A stretch of DNA of 64,000 bases, from NCBI RefSeq assembly GCF_002775205.1, contig NC_036453.1, positions 28,559,213 to 28,623,212 on the forward strand. The letters run 5' to 3'. The position numbers and the translations under genes were made by a program. This DNA is from Xiphophorus maculatus. Its lineage: Eukaryota; Chordata; Actinopteri; Cyprinodontiformes; Poeciliidae. The stretch's first letter is position 1. Each line of letters opens with the position of its first letter. Below the pieces are notes generated by a model, which had not been told where the DNA came from, did no database searches, and saw nothing but the letters and a program-made list of their open reading frames with translations. This document shows, piece after piece, positions 18,814-30,809 of the stretch.

Positions 18814-21800
18814 TCATCTCAGCCCGGGTGCAGAGCCCAGCATGGCATCGTCCCTCCACATGAAGTCCTGACGCTCCGCTCTGGCCAGGCTGCTCTCCAC
18901 CGGGTTGTGTCTGTACCCGGGTCTGCCATCGGGACACAGCGTGAGGCTGAGGCGAGCTGTACTGTTGCTGATCTTGAAGAGGCTGTTAGGGCTGAGGAAA
19001 GCATCTCTCTCGCTGCCTCCCAGGTTGTTGACCGCCTCCAAGTCATTGTAGACCGCAATGTCGCTCAGCTGCTTCCTTCCCTCCATCCTCTTTCTTCTCC
19101 GCCTCAGGAAAAAGATGCCTGCGACCAGAACCAGCACCAGGACTGCCAGGAGGCAGGAGATGGTGACGGTGGTGGTGGAGGAGGGCTGGGAGGCTTGGCG
19201 CAAAGCGGGCTTGAAACTGGGTTGAAGTGTGAACTCGCAACTTGGACCCATGAAGCCCTTCGGACACTGGCATACAGGCCCAGTGAAGTGGGTGAAGCAA
19301 GTGCCTCCGTTTTGGCACGGACGAGCCCCGCAGGCATCAGAGCGGATGCTGCAGTTCTTGCCAGTGTACCCTAAGGTACAGGAGCAAGTGTAGTCATTCA
19401 CACCATCCTGGCAGGTTCCAGCATTTTGGCAGGGATTTGAGGTGCAGTCGTCGATGTTGACCTGGCAGTTGGCACCGGTGAAACCTGGCTGACAGCGGCA
19501 CAAGATACTCTGGCCGAGGTCCAAACAGTCACCACCTGAAGAAGAGTGAAACACTCAGCTCAGCATGCAGGAGTAAGGATGAACAAGATGATCATGCTTA
19601 ATAAAAAGAAGCGTGCTCGTTCACTCGTCAGCCACAAGATGTCGCCAGAGAAGACTCTAACGGCGGAACTCACCGTTCAGACAAGGCCTGTTGCTGCAGC
19701 GGTCCAACTTCTTCTCACAGTTGGAGCCGGTGTAGCTGGGAGGGCAGCGGCATGTGTAGCCTCCTGTCATCGTCTCCACGCAGGTTCCGCCATTAAAGCA
19801 GGGACCGTCTGCGCAGGTCATGGCAATGATCTCACAGTTCTTTCCGTAGAACCCCTGTGGACAGGTGCAGGAGTAGTCGTTCTCCAGGTCCTGGAGACAG
19901 ATTATAGATATTAATATTCTGCACTTGCTTTGAGTTCAGTCCGGTAGAAGATTAGCAGAGATCCCCTGGACAATAAGCCTTTGTGAGAGGCAGAGTGCCC
20001 ATTTTCTTTTATGAATTAACTAAAAGTAATCTATACCTCAAGCAACAATGTTGGGGACCACTATGTGATATCTTAATCCCCTTGATCCACAAGCCAAATG
20101 AGACACCGCATCCCTGCAAAGCACACAGGTAGGGCCAATGGTTGTGGACACTTACATTGCAGCTGCCTCCGTTTTTGCAGGGGTTGCTGTCACACTCGTT
20201 GGTTTCCAGCTCACAATTGGTGCCTCCAAAGCCGGGCCGACACGTACAGGTGTAGCTGCCCTGACCCGTGTTGGTGCAGGTGGCCCCGTTGGCGCATGGC
20301 TTGTGGTTGGTGCAGTAGTTGAGGTCCTGGTCGCAGAAGAGGCCCCCCCAGCCCTCCTGACAGTTACACTGCCACGGCTGGCTGCACGTCCCATGGAGAC
20401 AGCCTGGGTAACGCACGCATTCATTACAGGAGGGGCCCTGCCAGCCCATGCGGCATGTACAGCCCCCTGGGGCCTCGCAGTAGCCATGCTTCTCGCTGCA
20501 ATCCGCCGAGCAGATGGCTGGAGAAAGAAAGGGAGGGGAGGAGGTGTGATTACAATGGGCACGCCTTCTCAAACACACACACATATACAGATCCTCCCCC
20601 CGGCCCCACTCTGCCAAGTCTGAACCCACCTTTGTCTCAAACTTCACTGTTGGTTAAGTATTAATCCAAGCAGCTGGCAGGCACACAGCCGAAGAAAGAT
20701 GCTTTCTTTTATGTTCTTTCCATCACACACACACACACACACGCCCGCACCCCCGACCCCCCATCCCCCTCACACACACGCAGCCAAACTGTCACTGTCT
20801 CACACACAAACACACTGCCTCTCAAATCACCTTGAAAAATGTGTCTAAAGGGGGCCACAACTCTTTCTCTTATTGTAAGAGAACAAACGGCAGATGGGAC
20901 ATAATCACCATCATCATCATCACCACCATCATCATCATCAGACTGTACGAGCACAAAAGACCCATTGGCTCTGAAAACTCTGGAGTTTATCTTTAAGCAC
21001 TAAAACTAAAAATACAAAATTTTCCCCCCGCAATATTCAGTCAATTTTGAGACAGACAGTTTGGTCTGTGTTTGAAAACAGGGCACAGCTTCTAGGTATT
21101 TTGCATAACTTTAGAACTTTAACTGCGTTTTGTGTCAGATTCAAAATGGTTAAATCATATGGAAGTTAAAAGACAAGTGAACATCTCGATGCTGGGATCA
21201 GAGCCAGCATGAGACATAAGCAAATAAAGCTGCTGCTCAGGATCCCCAGGCCAGTAGGGGCCCCCCAGGAGCACTTCACTTAATCACACAGCACCATTAA
21301 CGGTGGCCAACTACACTCATGTGAAGCACATAGTTTTACAGTAGCAACTAGGTGAGCTAAGAGCTTTTAAATGTGCTTCAAAAGTTGCTTACCCTCAAAT
21401 GTAAAAGTTTTACTTCCTCAGGAATTCAAATCAATTCATCTAGAAAGTGAATTATTAAATCACTGTAATTATTATTTTAATTATCAATTTGAATAATTAA
21501 TATTTATAATATTATATTAATTGGAAAGGACAATCACTGATTACTGTATAATAATATGAACTGAAATGTGGGCCCCTTATGGCTCCGATTAATTTTTGGC
21601 CGCCTCTGCCTGGGAACTTCATCAGTAATCTCCACTCACGCTCAGAGCAGTAGTTTCCTTTCCAGCCCTCCAGGCAGATGCGGTTGCCCTCCTCGTCGCA
21701 GGTGTAGTGGCCCAGCGTGTCGTCCCTCGGCCTGCAGTAGTCCGCGCAGCCGTCCCCGAAGTAGTACTCGTCGCAGTAGACGTGGTAGGAGTAGCGCAGC

Positions 21801-22652
21801 TCGCTCTGCTCGCCGAAGTGCACGTCCTGGGACCAGTCCTCGCCGATAGCCAGCCTCCTCCTGGTCGCCAGGCGGCTCACCAGGTTATTTTGGTTGTCTG
21901 AGAACAAGAGATGCGATTCGTTTTTTTCTGGTGATAAATAAAGTCATGGAGTAAAAAAAAAAAGAGGAGGAAGAAAAAAGTCCACCTGTGTACTCTGTTG
22001 GAGATTCTGCGTTCCAGGCTTCGATGATCAATGAAAAAGTCCCCTGAAAAGCAAACAAAGTGTTTAATAATTCATATTCTAAAGATGATGGTGTTGGAGC
22101 TTGCACGTTATTATTGAACTATGAGCCATGATATCATTTCGCCCCTTTTCTTTAGATTTGATCGCAGAACTTTTGACTACGAAACCAAGCTGACAATCGA
22201 TTAATTAAAGTAATCCGGCTATCTGCTCGGACAACTGAAATAAAAATAAGCTGAGGCGTCCATGAAATATGACAATCAACAAAGTGTTGAGCTATTTTGG
22301 CTTGGTCAAGTACCTTTAACTGTGTCCAACTACAATCACGTGGTGCAAGTAGGGCGTGGGTTGTAAAGCACTTTCTTCAGAAATCGGTATAAAGCTAAAT
22401 TAAATTATATCTCATGTTTGAGTATTTGTGATTGCTTAATGATTCATGAACACTTTCATACAGGGAGAAAATAACGGATATGAAACTGTCAATAGCCAAT
22501 AAACAATAAACAATATAGGTTGCAACAAATCTTTATTTATTGGAATGAACAAAATTGGAATGAACAATAATTTCATTTGGAATGAAAATTTTTAATTTTC
22601 ATTCCAAAAGAAAATTGGAATGAATGAAATGGCGAGTGATATTTTATTATTA

Positions 22653-22704
<52 letters not shown>

Positions 22705-23111
22705 GTTTTTTTGTGATTTTTGTACTTACCGGCCACTTAAAGTGGAAGGGGACTCGGATGGGAGCGCTGCTGGAGATCGACGTGTGATCCGCCCGGATTA
22801 CGTTCGTGTGGCCGGTGCCAAAGGTGCAGGGCGGCTCGGCTGAGATCACATCCTCCGGGTGTTTTAGGCAAATCCTGAAGAAGATGTGACAGTCTCTGTG
22901 TCTTCTGCAGATGCGCTGCGCCGTGTGGAAGGAGTGGATCTTCAACTCGAAGACACCGGAGGACCAAACCTGCGACAGGGCGACGGTGATCATCGTGAGG
23001 TATACGGTAAAATACATTGTAAGGAGGTTATTTAAGTGAAGGTAATACGAGTCAACTCACCACGTGCACCAAGGTCAAAGCCAAGAGATATATCAGGTGT
23101 GAATGCGCCAT
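18814..23111 (-). CDS. dlc: Delta-family Notch ligand, deltaC-like
   Basis: Seven exons join in phase: 23061-23111, 22730-22969, 21986-22043, 21640-21897, 20156-20517, 19674-19890 and 18814-19535, giving 635 aa. Residues 1-22 form a signal peptide ([17 protein letters not shown] start). An MNNL domain ([10 protein letters not shown]) follows to about residue 115. The DSL domain spans 158-200 with its six cysteines (C158, 167, 171, 183, 191, 200). Eight EGF-like repeats run from 205 to about 495, the transmembrane helix is about 518-538 ([18 protein letters not shown]) and a stop-transfer RRRRKR follows. The cytoplasmic tail is about 97 aa. This is a type I membrane ligand that activates Notch on neighbouring cells, with roles in somite clock and neurogenesis in fish. 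The short MNNL spacing and EGF wording look like zebrafish deltaC. deltaB or a DLL3-type name is possible, although eight EGFs is not DLL3. No terminal ATEV PDZ motif is seen. Confidence 0.85.
20880..20945. repeat. CAT/ACC trinucleotide repeat in dlc intron 4
   Basis: The run 'caccatcatcatcatcacca' and following catcatcatcatca form an imperfect triplet repeat. A CA microsatellite lies at 20725-20742 nearby. Confidence 0.75.
21180..21600. repeat. Possible degraded transposon in dlc intron 4
   Basis: Left part: 'cccaggccagtaggggcccc'. Right part: 'gtgggccccttatggctccg' and 'ggccgcctctgcctggg'. These opposed ggggcccc-containing ends resemble hAT-type element ends common in fish. The copy is worn and ends 40 bp from the exon 4 donor. 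Confidence 0.3.
22576..22608. repeat. Perfect 15-bp hairpin in dlc intron 2
   Basis: tttggaatgaaaatt (22576-22590), a 3-nt loop and its exact complement (22594-22608). The word ggaatga also recurs as short direct repeats at 22540-22625. Confidence 0.9.
22643..22704. repeat. (ATT)n microsatellite beside dlc exon 2 donor
   Basis: About 20 ATT units. The tract stops about 24 bp from the splice donor of dlc exon 2 (GT at 22728-22729). Confidence 0.95.
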
Positions 23112-23355
23112 TGTATTCGGTGAAGTCCGGTTCCTTGGGTTCTAAATAGATGTTCGCAATAATATCCCAAAAATAACAGTAGACTTCGAAAGCGTTCAGT
23201 TTATAAAAAGTCAGATCTCTTTATAAAAAGTTTCATCCCCGTGGAGTGGGATATCCTTCCAGTGCTTCCAGTTCCCCTCTGGTGATCTCCCCTTGGGTCC
23301 CGTGAGGAAGCTGGCGCTCTCTTGGTTCGGTTCTGGTGCGTAAAGACGCAAAGGG

Positions 23356-23363
23356 CTTTTATA
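23356..23363 (-). promoter_or_regulatory. TATA box of dlc
   Basis: TATAAAAG on the minus strand within a GC-rich setting (gcggcTATAAAAGccc), 245 bp upstream of the delta ATG. Transcription would start near 23325-23335, giving a 5' UTR of about 215-225 bases. Confidence 0.6.
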
Positions 23364-24084
23364 GCCGCGCGTCCCGCGCGTCGCGGCAAGGAGGTGGAGC
23401 GCGCGCAGACCTCAGGGGAACATCCTGACACACGGGGGGCTGCTCGGGGAATTAGGCAACCCACATTACATTTGGAGTGGAAATCTGAGGAATATTCATA
23501 AGAAGCTGGCGCGGAGCAGATACGCTCCCTCTACAGTTTTCTCATCACGTTAATTAGCCACGCAAAATCAAAGTGATGGAGGTGATCTGTCACCGTTCTG
23601 ACGTTTCAACAGCAAATCAGTCGCGAGTCAGCAGAAAATATATATTTTTTTTAAAAAAAGTGAATTTAAAATGGAAAAATGTTCGAATGAAGCAGTTAAA
23701 CTTAATTTTCTCTTTCAACCAATCGAATGTTGACAATCCTGTTCAGACTTCCAGGACGATCTCAGCTTTCAGTTTCCTAGTTTTATCAAACAACCACAAC
23801 TTTCACTAAACTGACAGATCAAGAAGTTTTCTGAACTTAAGATATGAAAGCTATGGATTATGAGAGAAGGAAACCATGGATACAGTCGGCCCCAATCAAC
23901 AGAAAGAGGGGGCCTTCCTTTTTCTTTATTCTCTTCTCTCTTTGCCCCCTTCTGTAATTGCTCCGACGCGTGTGCGGTGACAAAGGCTGGGCAGGTCCAG
24001 GATCAGACTTTATTAAAGCTTCTAGCAGTTATTCGGGCCTCCTCGGCTTGGTGAAGGGGCGCGACAGGGAGGGTGCGGGCCTTT

Positions 24085-24310
24085 GTTTGGAGCGCGAGCG
24101 AACAGCTGTATGGTAATAAACGGCACATGCTCGCGCTCGAGAGGCAGCTTCCTCCCTCTTGGCTATTGACTTACACGCGCGCGCGCGCACGTGCCTGAGC
24201 CTACAGACCACCAACAGCAGCAGCAGCAGGCTGCGCTCTCATTGGCTAAGGAGGAGTTGCGGTGGGCTGCGAGGTCCAGCACCTGTCGCAGGGATGCGGT
24301 AGAGTAAACA
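24085..24310. promoter_or_regulatory. CpG-rich upstream region of dlc with E-boxes
   Basis: About 1 kb upstream of the delta ATG lies a GC-rich block with an E-box (aaCAGCTGta at about 24101), CACGTG within cgcacgtgcc at about 24187, CACCTG at about 24281, a CCAAT-type word (attggct) and a CGCGCG run. bHLH proneural factors are known regulators of Delta genes, so this is a plausible enhancer or upstream promoter. Function is inferred only from motifs. Confidence 0.3.
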
Positions 24311-24399
24311 CACCTGAACTGTTCTGCAAACACTGACCTGACGCGCCACCTGCGCCGCCAAGATGGCAGCTGATAAAAATCAAAAAGTTAATGTTTCAC

Positions 24400-26900
24400 A
24401 AGAACAGTTTGAAATGTTAGCTGTGGTAAATAAATAAATAAAAGACACAAAGAAATCTGATCCCAATTATAAATAATTCTTTTAACATGTTTATTAGAGT
24501 GCAATCAGATTTCTGACATAAGTTGTGTTTTCTACCTTCTTTACAGTGTATGTATGTTTTGCTTTGTGTGGCGCCTGGGTGAGCGTGGGTGGGGGGTGGG
24601 GACCCATTAATATTACAATGAGTCAAAGGGGACGCGTGCCTGAAGTGGCCCCACCTCTCCTCCCACCCCCCACTCACAGCCTGACACGCTTCTCTGCAGA
24701 ACAATAAAACCTCCATCACGCACACTTGTGAGGAAAGTTACAATAATTGCTGGGGATGTGAGAGAAGTGACACCTCAAACACGCCAAACTTTCAGGCTCC
24801 GTATGGAGCAAAATTCTGGGATGGATGCGGGACTAAAGGTCATTCAGGAATGCCAGGAAGTTCTCTGCACCCGGGTTGGCTGTGTGATATCTAAGCAGTA
24901 AGACGCAAAACAGTCCTTAAATGGCGACCCACTGTTAGAATGTGAAGAGTTTCACTGAATTGTCTCACTATCGACATTAAACTGCAATCACTTATTTTGT
25001 TGGAGTAATAACGCTGGAATAATGCTGTTACCTTTGACGTATACATGTTCTTTATACCCCATTCTAATACACCTTAAACATTTTCTTCCTCCATTTGTTT
25101 ATTTCTTCAATGTCAGCATCACGAAAACGTCACATTTCCTCAGTTTCAGCTTCAAGCTTTTCAAAACCTCTTCATGTTTTTGACTGTATGGAGAGCAAAA
25201 AGTGCCAAATCACAATAAATAACTTATGAAGTCATTATTTAATTGTGTCATTAATTTTTTAAAACTGGAAACAAATGCAGAAATAATTAATTAAATAGAA
25301 TGAATTTATTTAGTAGAATTAATTTTATGCACCTCGACTAAATGTATAGATTTAATTTTAAAAATTAAGTAACATTTCATGATTTAAATGGTTTTATGTT
25401 CATGTGCTGAAGTGCATCGTGGATTAATTTAGTCAACTTCACCCATCAGACTCAGAGGGCAGGATTAGGGCAGCTTCTACGGAGACCCTGACGCTGTTTC
25501 CAACGGCAAGCCAAGACAACTTCTTTCAAGTTTGCTGCGACTTTCAGGTCAATACCTGCATTGAAAACGTTTACTGTAATTTGGCACTCTTCTCTCTCCG
25601 TATAAACCATTCCATGACCAACTGTTTAGGAGATGGTGCACTGATTTTGGGTCAATTCAAAGGAAACTCTACATCATGTCAAGATGTCATTAGAGGTCAA
25701 AACTAAGAACTAAAAATAAATGTAACTTTGGCATTATGTAAAATCTTCAGAAAATATTCCGGCTACAATTGAATTCAATTACATGTGATTTTTTTTTCTC
25801 TTTATGAAAATATAAAACCACATATAATAACTAACAAGATAAAAATGATACAAGTGGTTTTTGTGTGTGATTTGTTTACAGGTATCTATCAGAGCAGACA
25901 GTGGAATGAAGTCGGTATGAATGAGTGAAGGGATGAACTTTCTTTTTTTCTATTACGCAGACACCTGTCAGACTTGACTTGCTTATTTACAAATGGGAAA
26001 GGAAGAATCTTCTTGAAGAGTGATGCAGAAAATCTAATCAATGCATTTATTCTGAACTTTGTTGTTCTCCATTGTCAGGATGTCTAAAGATTTCAGTACA
26101 ACTTCAGCAGCGAGGGTCCCTGATGGGATCTGAGTGAAAAGATCTGTCCAGGCTTAACTTTTCCTTCATTGTTAAACTCAGATCAGAATTTAATGCACAC
26201 TTTGCTCTCAGACAGCAGGTTTCCAGCGGTGCCTGGTACAAGAATGGGAGGCAGGTCTTTGAGTTAACAGACTCCTCTCCTGTGAAACCGGACCCGTGGT
26301 TTTCTCTGTGAGGCAGACACCCGGTCTACTTCAAAAGCTAAGATAACACAATAAGGTAGTATAATTATCCCAGCATGAAAAAAATAACAAAATCCACCAC
26401 AAAAAGCTCTAAATGAATAAGATGAGCAAATACAAACGTCTGACTTCTACTGTAAATATTGATCATTTATAACACGCATGTCTTTATTCACAGTAAGTTG
26501 CTCAGAGGAGAAAGGTCATCGCTGTAGCTACGCTGTGATAGGCTCACGCTGCTGAGGACAAACTGACCACTTTCTACTCACTGTCTTCTTCTTCGACTGC
26601 TCTCCAATTTGCATTATTTGCTATCATTCTTCTTCTGTTTGACTGCGACGCAGTCAGTACTCAGTTTTTGACTCAGTGCAACATACTGGGTTTCCTGAAA
26701 ACTTTTTGAACTCAATTAAATAATAAACTGATATTCATGGATTGTTTGATAAGATCAGCTGGAATGTATGTGTGACTGGATTGAAATGACTTGAGATTTG
26801 TTGTGAATTGGTGCCATATGCAGTGTCATTCTGACACTTGTAACACTTGTAGCTCTGAACCAAGGCATGCATGCCTGTGTGGTGCATATTTCCACAAGTC
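24400..26900. other. Intergenic, nothing recognised
   Basis: AT-rich sequence upstream of dlc with only short frames, no recognisable exon and no clear repeat family. Confidence 0.5.
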
Positions 26901-26927
26901 ATAATTCTTCATCCCGATATGTATCAC

Positions 26928-26986
26928 ACTCACCATGAGCAGCGCATAAAAACACTAACTTTAAACGTGTGCTGCTCATGGTGAGT
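26928..26986. repeat. Perfect 16-bp hairpin with 27-nt loop
   Basis: actcaccatgagcagc at 26928-26943 is matched exactly by its reverse complement at 26971-26986. The 27-nt loop is AT-rich. It forms the left border of the GC-rich segment that follows. Confidence 0.95.
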
Positions 26987-26989
26987 CGG

Positions 26990-27400
26990 TCTACAGTGTA
27001 TCTGCTGCACGGCCATGGCTTTGTGCGAGGGGAGCAGATGGACACTGCTGCTGTTGTCTGCGTTACTTGCCGGAGTGTGACACGCGTGTGCCACGGGGCA
27101 TGGGAACCTAAGAGGAGCCGTGTCATCCCCCCACTCTCCGGACCTCCCATCACTTTGAATGGCCGGCATCTGCCTCCTCCACAGCCGCACAGCAGCTTGG
27201 AGATCCTTCTCCCCAAGGACCCCGGGGCAGAATGAGAGGGGTATCTCCTGCAGATCTGACCCCCGCGGGCCCCGACAGAAGTCGGGCTGTTGTGACCGCT
27301 TCTGCAGGCTGGGCCGGCCGTCTGCCTGTGGGACAAAAGGAGGAGAGGAGTGGGTGTCTGGTGCGGGTGGTGGGTGCGGATGTAAAGACTCAAATAATTC
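26990..27400. other. GC-rich segment of unknown nature
   Basis: About 400 bp of much higher GC content than its surroundings, with open frames on both strands (88 and 117 codons on plus, 167 on minus) but no recognisable domain, so the frames follow from base composition. It contains an RBPJ-like word (catgggaac, about 27097). It could be a CpG island, an enhancer or an unrecognised exon. Confidence 0.3.
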
Positions 27401-27713
27401 ATGCAGGCAATTTGGTTGATTGGTTTATCTCATTAAGATTCTGGATGCTTCCACTGACACAGAGGAAATGTTTGGTTTTGGTCAAAGTGGTGTGGGTGAG
27501 AAGGCCAGCATCTAAATTATTCTCAAACAATACCAGCGTGGGCACTGGAACTTTTACCTCTTTTCTGCCTTTAGCACATAAATAAATCTGTTCTAAACCC
27601 TTTTAGACCAGTAACATGTATTTCTTTTCCTCCAGGCTGTCTTAATTACACAATCACCTGAATATTTTTTTTATTCTTCCTATTAAAGCTAACAGTAAAA
27701 ACAGCACAACAAG

Positions 27714-27905
27714 ACTGCGGTTGCGTTTTCGCTACAAATGTGCGCAAATTTTTGTCGATATTCAACAAAACAAAACCCAACATTTTGCAATCGCAGCATT
27801 TCCATTAAATAAAAAAATGAAATTAAAATCACACGTCAATAAGTTTGTTCACGCAACAAGTCATTAAAAATCACGGCGACGACGTATATGAATATTCATA
27901 ATTCA
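27714..27905. repeat. Second copy of the gcgtttccatta-type MITE-like repeat
   Basis: It shares 'gcgtttt', 'gcaaattttt', 'gcatttccattaaat' and 'aaaaatcac' words with 7703-7912, in rearranged or inverted order. Strongly diverged. Confidence 0.4.
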
Positions 27906-28182
27906 GCCAGTTTACCGACAAGCCTCTTATGCTTGGTAGCGGCTACTTATGCAGCGTTCCGGGGAAATCGCCGTAACCGATTTTCCAGAAGAACTGCAGT
28001 TTCCAAGCATCTGTGCTTCCACCTCACAGAGAAGCCCACCATCCTCTCTGCTCCTTCAGACTAGCCAGCATCAATTAGCAAACATCTGGTGGACCTGCGC
28101 ATCTGCTGAGCTTATTATACAAACTATTATATTATTATAATACAAACTACTTATTAATCAAACTACTTCGGAGCCCAAAACT

Positions 28183-28422
28183 TTAAAGGGTCAGTAGAAG
28201 AACAATGTTGTTCTTCTTCCTGAAGTTCTAGAAAGAGCAGGAGGTTCTTAAAGAAACAGAGGCCCAATTTCAAGGTGCTAAATTATGCCTTGAAATTGTG
28301 TGTGTGTTAAATCCTATTTGATATATACTGCATTTTTATAACAACTGAAGAACACATAATTACTTGATTGTGCTATAAAATGGCACTATGTGTCCAGAAA
28401 ATACATACTACTGCCCCTTTAA
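28183..28422 (-). mobile_element. MITE, 240 bp, TTAAAGGG termini
   Basis: Both ends read ttaaaggg(g/t)cagta in inverted orientation. A partial copy in the opposite orientation is at 33852-34045. Shared internal words include 'tagtgccactttatagcaca' (33-kb copy) against its complement here, and 'ttgaaattgggcctctgt'. It carries no coding capacity. Confidence 0.75.
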
Positions 28423-28439
28423 GGAGAAATAATCGTCTT

Positions 28440-29800
28440 TACAACAGTATATAAGAAGCTTTATTACAAGGATAAAATAATCGACCAGGCTTCAAGACCC
28501 TGTGCTTTGTGTGAAGTATGGTTACACTCACAAACTGCACATTTTTGAGTCTCCAGATGGTTTTGTTTGTCTCATGACTCACAGAGCAGCACAACTGAAC
28601 ATCATCCTACTGTGAAGCATTTTCTTTTAGCAACCACAATAAAGCCCTGGAAAATAACCATGTTGTTTCTTACTTCCTGTCTCTTTAAGAGAACATATAT
28701 GCTGGTTTCTTGGCAGTTTTCTGTGAGGTCCAAAATGATTAACATTTTAGCAAATACGTTTCTTTTCCATTGTTTTGATCCTAAAACAATGAGGTAAGTA
28801 AATCTGAACTCACTGCCTGGACAGCAGACACATATTTACTCCGCTGCTGCTGCTGGGGCACTAAAGGAGCCGTAACAATAATTTAATCCCGTCCAAGTTG
28901 ATTGCCTCGCTTTCAGTCCACCTTTCCGGGCTCTATCCTCCTGCAGCCCCAGTGGCAGATGGGATATGAAAGAGGGAGCTGGAGGAACGAGGGAATGGGA
29001 ACAGGTGGGGGTGAAAACTGAAGAAATGAAAGGCCACAGGGGTCAGGAGGTCAGTAGGAAGGGGGACGAAACATACATGAGGACTTGTTGAGGAAAAGAT
29101 CGATGGATCGATTTTTCCCCCTTTCATTGTGTGTCTAAAGCCTTCCACCTTTCACCATATGCGCTTTAGTCCTAAAGGAACGTAATAAAATGTAAGCAAG
29201 ATGGGGGAGAAACAGTATCTCCGCTGAGCCATCTAACTTTATCTGGGTGGAACTAAAGAGAGTCTTTAATATTTGTTCTGTCAGCAACAGATTGTGTTTT
29301 ATGATAACATAAAACAGGCCACAGAACTTCAGCATATAAAGGCATTTCAGTGTGAGCGGTTCGGGTTTTATTTTCAAAGCACAGTTCATTTTAATCTGAA
29401 CAGAGTATGAGAGGTTGAATGGAGTGAAATACAGTTTTACAGGCAGTCCCAGCGAAGAAGGCCCTTTCAGAAAGGCTTTAGGCTCAGGTTTAAGGGCTGT
29501 GGAAAGAATTGAAGGTAAAAGACCTGCTCACAATGTGAATACAGCTGCCGTTTCAGGGCCCCTGTTCACACCCCCCACTGCCCAGACACTATAATGCAGC
29601 CTCCTGCCTCCGAGCCTGAGAGGAAACCCCAGCAGATTGTTGAACTTCTGCTAGAGACCCCCACTCCCTCCCCTGCTGCGGCACGCCGACCCAACCCTGA
29701 CAGCTGTTTAACTAACAGAGGCAGAAGGGGCTGCAGATGGACAATGCAATTCGATTTAACTACGACTCTTTCTTTCCTGTGTGTGTGAGTTTGTTTGTAA
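28440..29800. other. Intergenic, nothing recognised
   Basis: Only short frames and a purine-rich stretch (28960-29100). No exon signals linked to a gene. Confidence 0.45.
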
Positions 29801-29804
29801 TACC

Positions 29805-30055
29805 TTGTGGGGACCATTTTCCTGGCATGTACTACGTTGTGGGGACCCGCTGCTCCTTGTGGGGACCAAAGCCTGGTCCTCACAGGTGAAACGTTGTTTT
29901 TGGGTCAGGGGTTAGATTTAGGACTGAGGTGTGAATTGAGTTTTGGTTAGGGTTAGGTATGTAATGGATAGGGTTGGGTTTAGGCTGTAGAAATTAATGG
30001 AAGTCAATGGAAAGTCCCCACAAAGATAGCCATGCAAACATGTGTCTGGGTATGT
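29805..30055 (+). repeat. Common fish repeat (ttgtggggacc...gggttagggttagg)
   Basis: The phrases 'ccttgtggggaccattttcc', 'ttggttagggttaggtatgt', 'gaagtcaatggaaagtcccc' and acaaagatagcc are typical of an abundant teleost repeat that usually runs into a GT microsatellite, as it does here. Confidence 0.75.
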
Positions 30056-30236
<181 letters not shown>

Positions 30237-30759
30237 TTTTCACTTTGTTTTCTGGTTTCTGCTCTGTTTTGATCACTCCAACCAAAGGTGGAGCATTTCC
30301 TATCAGTTTTACAAGCAGAAAGATTCAAAGTGTCCAAAAAAACTAAAATAAAATAAAATAATCAACTACAAACTGAACTGTAATACAACGATTTATTTTG
30401 CTGAGTTTTACATCTTTACAGAGAGTGTGAACCCAGGATTTGTTTTTCATGTTTTCTGTTATTTATTCAGACATTATTATGCGTCTCATCCTCTGAGAGA
30501 ACAATATGAGTGCAGCTCAAGATAAGCTTCTTCGTTGAGCTGTTCAGTAAACAAAGACACACTCAGCTTGCTTCTGCTGCATGTTATCGCTCAATGTTTC
30601 AGCAAAAAGCTCGGAGATGTTGTTGCTTATGGCGTTACCATGGAAACCAGCATTCTGGTTTACATGGTAAAGCCATGGAAACCATGGCGTGGTTGACCAA
30701 ATGATTGACCAAAAAGTCCATCATTTGAATTTCTCTCTTAAAATGCAACCCACTTCCTC

Positions 30760-30760
<1 letters not shown>

Positions 30761-30804
<44 letters not shown>
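30761..30804. repeat. (ATT)n microsatellite
   Basis: About 14 ATT units in intergenic DNA. Confidence 0.95.
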
Positions 30805-30805
<1 letters not shown>

Positions 30806-30809
30806 GTTA

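Noticed and set aside
18793-19374. 193-codon plus frame over dlc exon 7
   Set aside because: Antisense shadow of the delta last exon.
20138-20623. 161-codon plus frame and 136-codon minus frame over dlc exon 5
   Set aside because: They are shadows of the EGF-coding exon in other frames. The real frame has the EGF cysteines and correct phase.
26899-27402. 167-codon minus frame
   Set aside because: Explained by the GC-rich composition. Frames are open on both strands and none has recognisable protein features.
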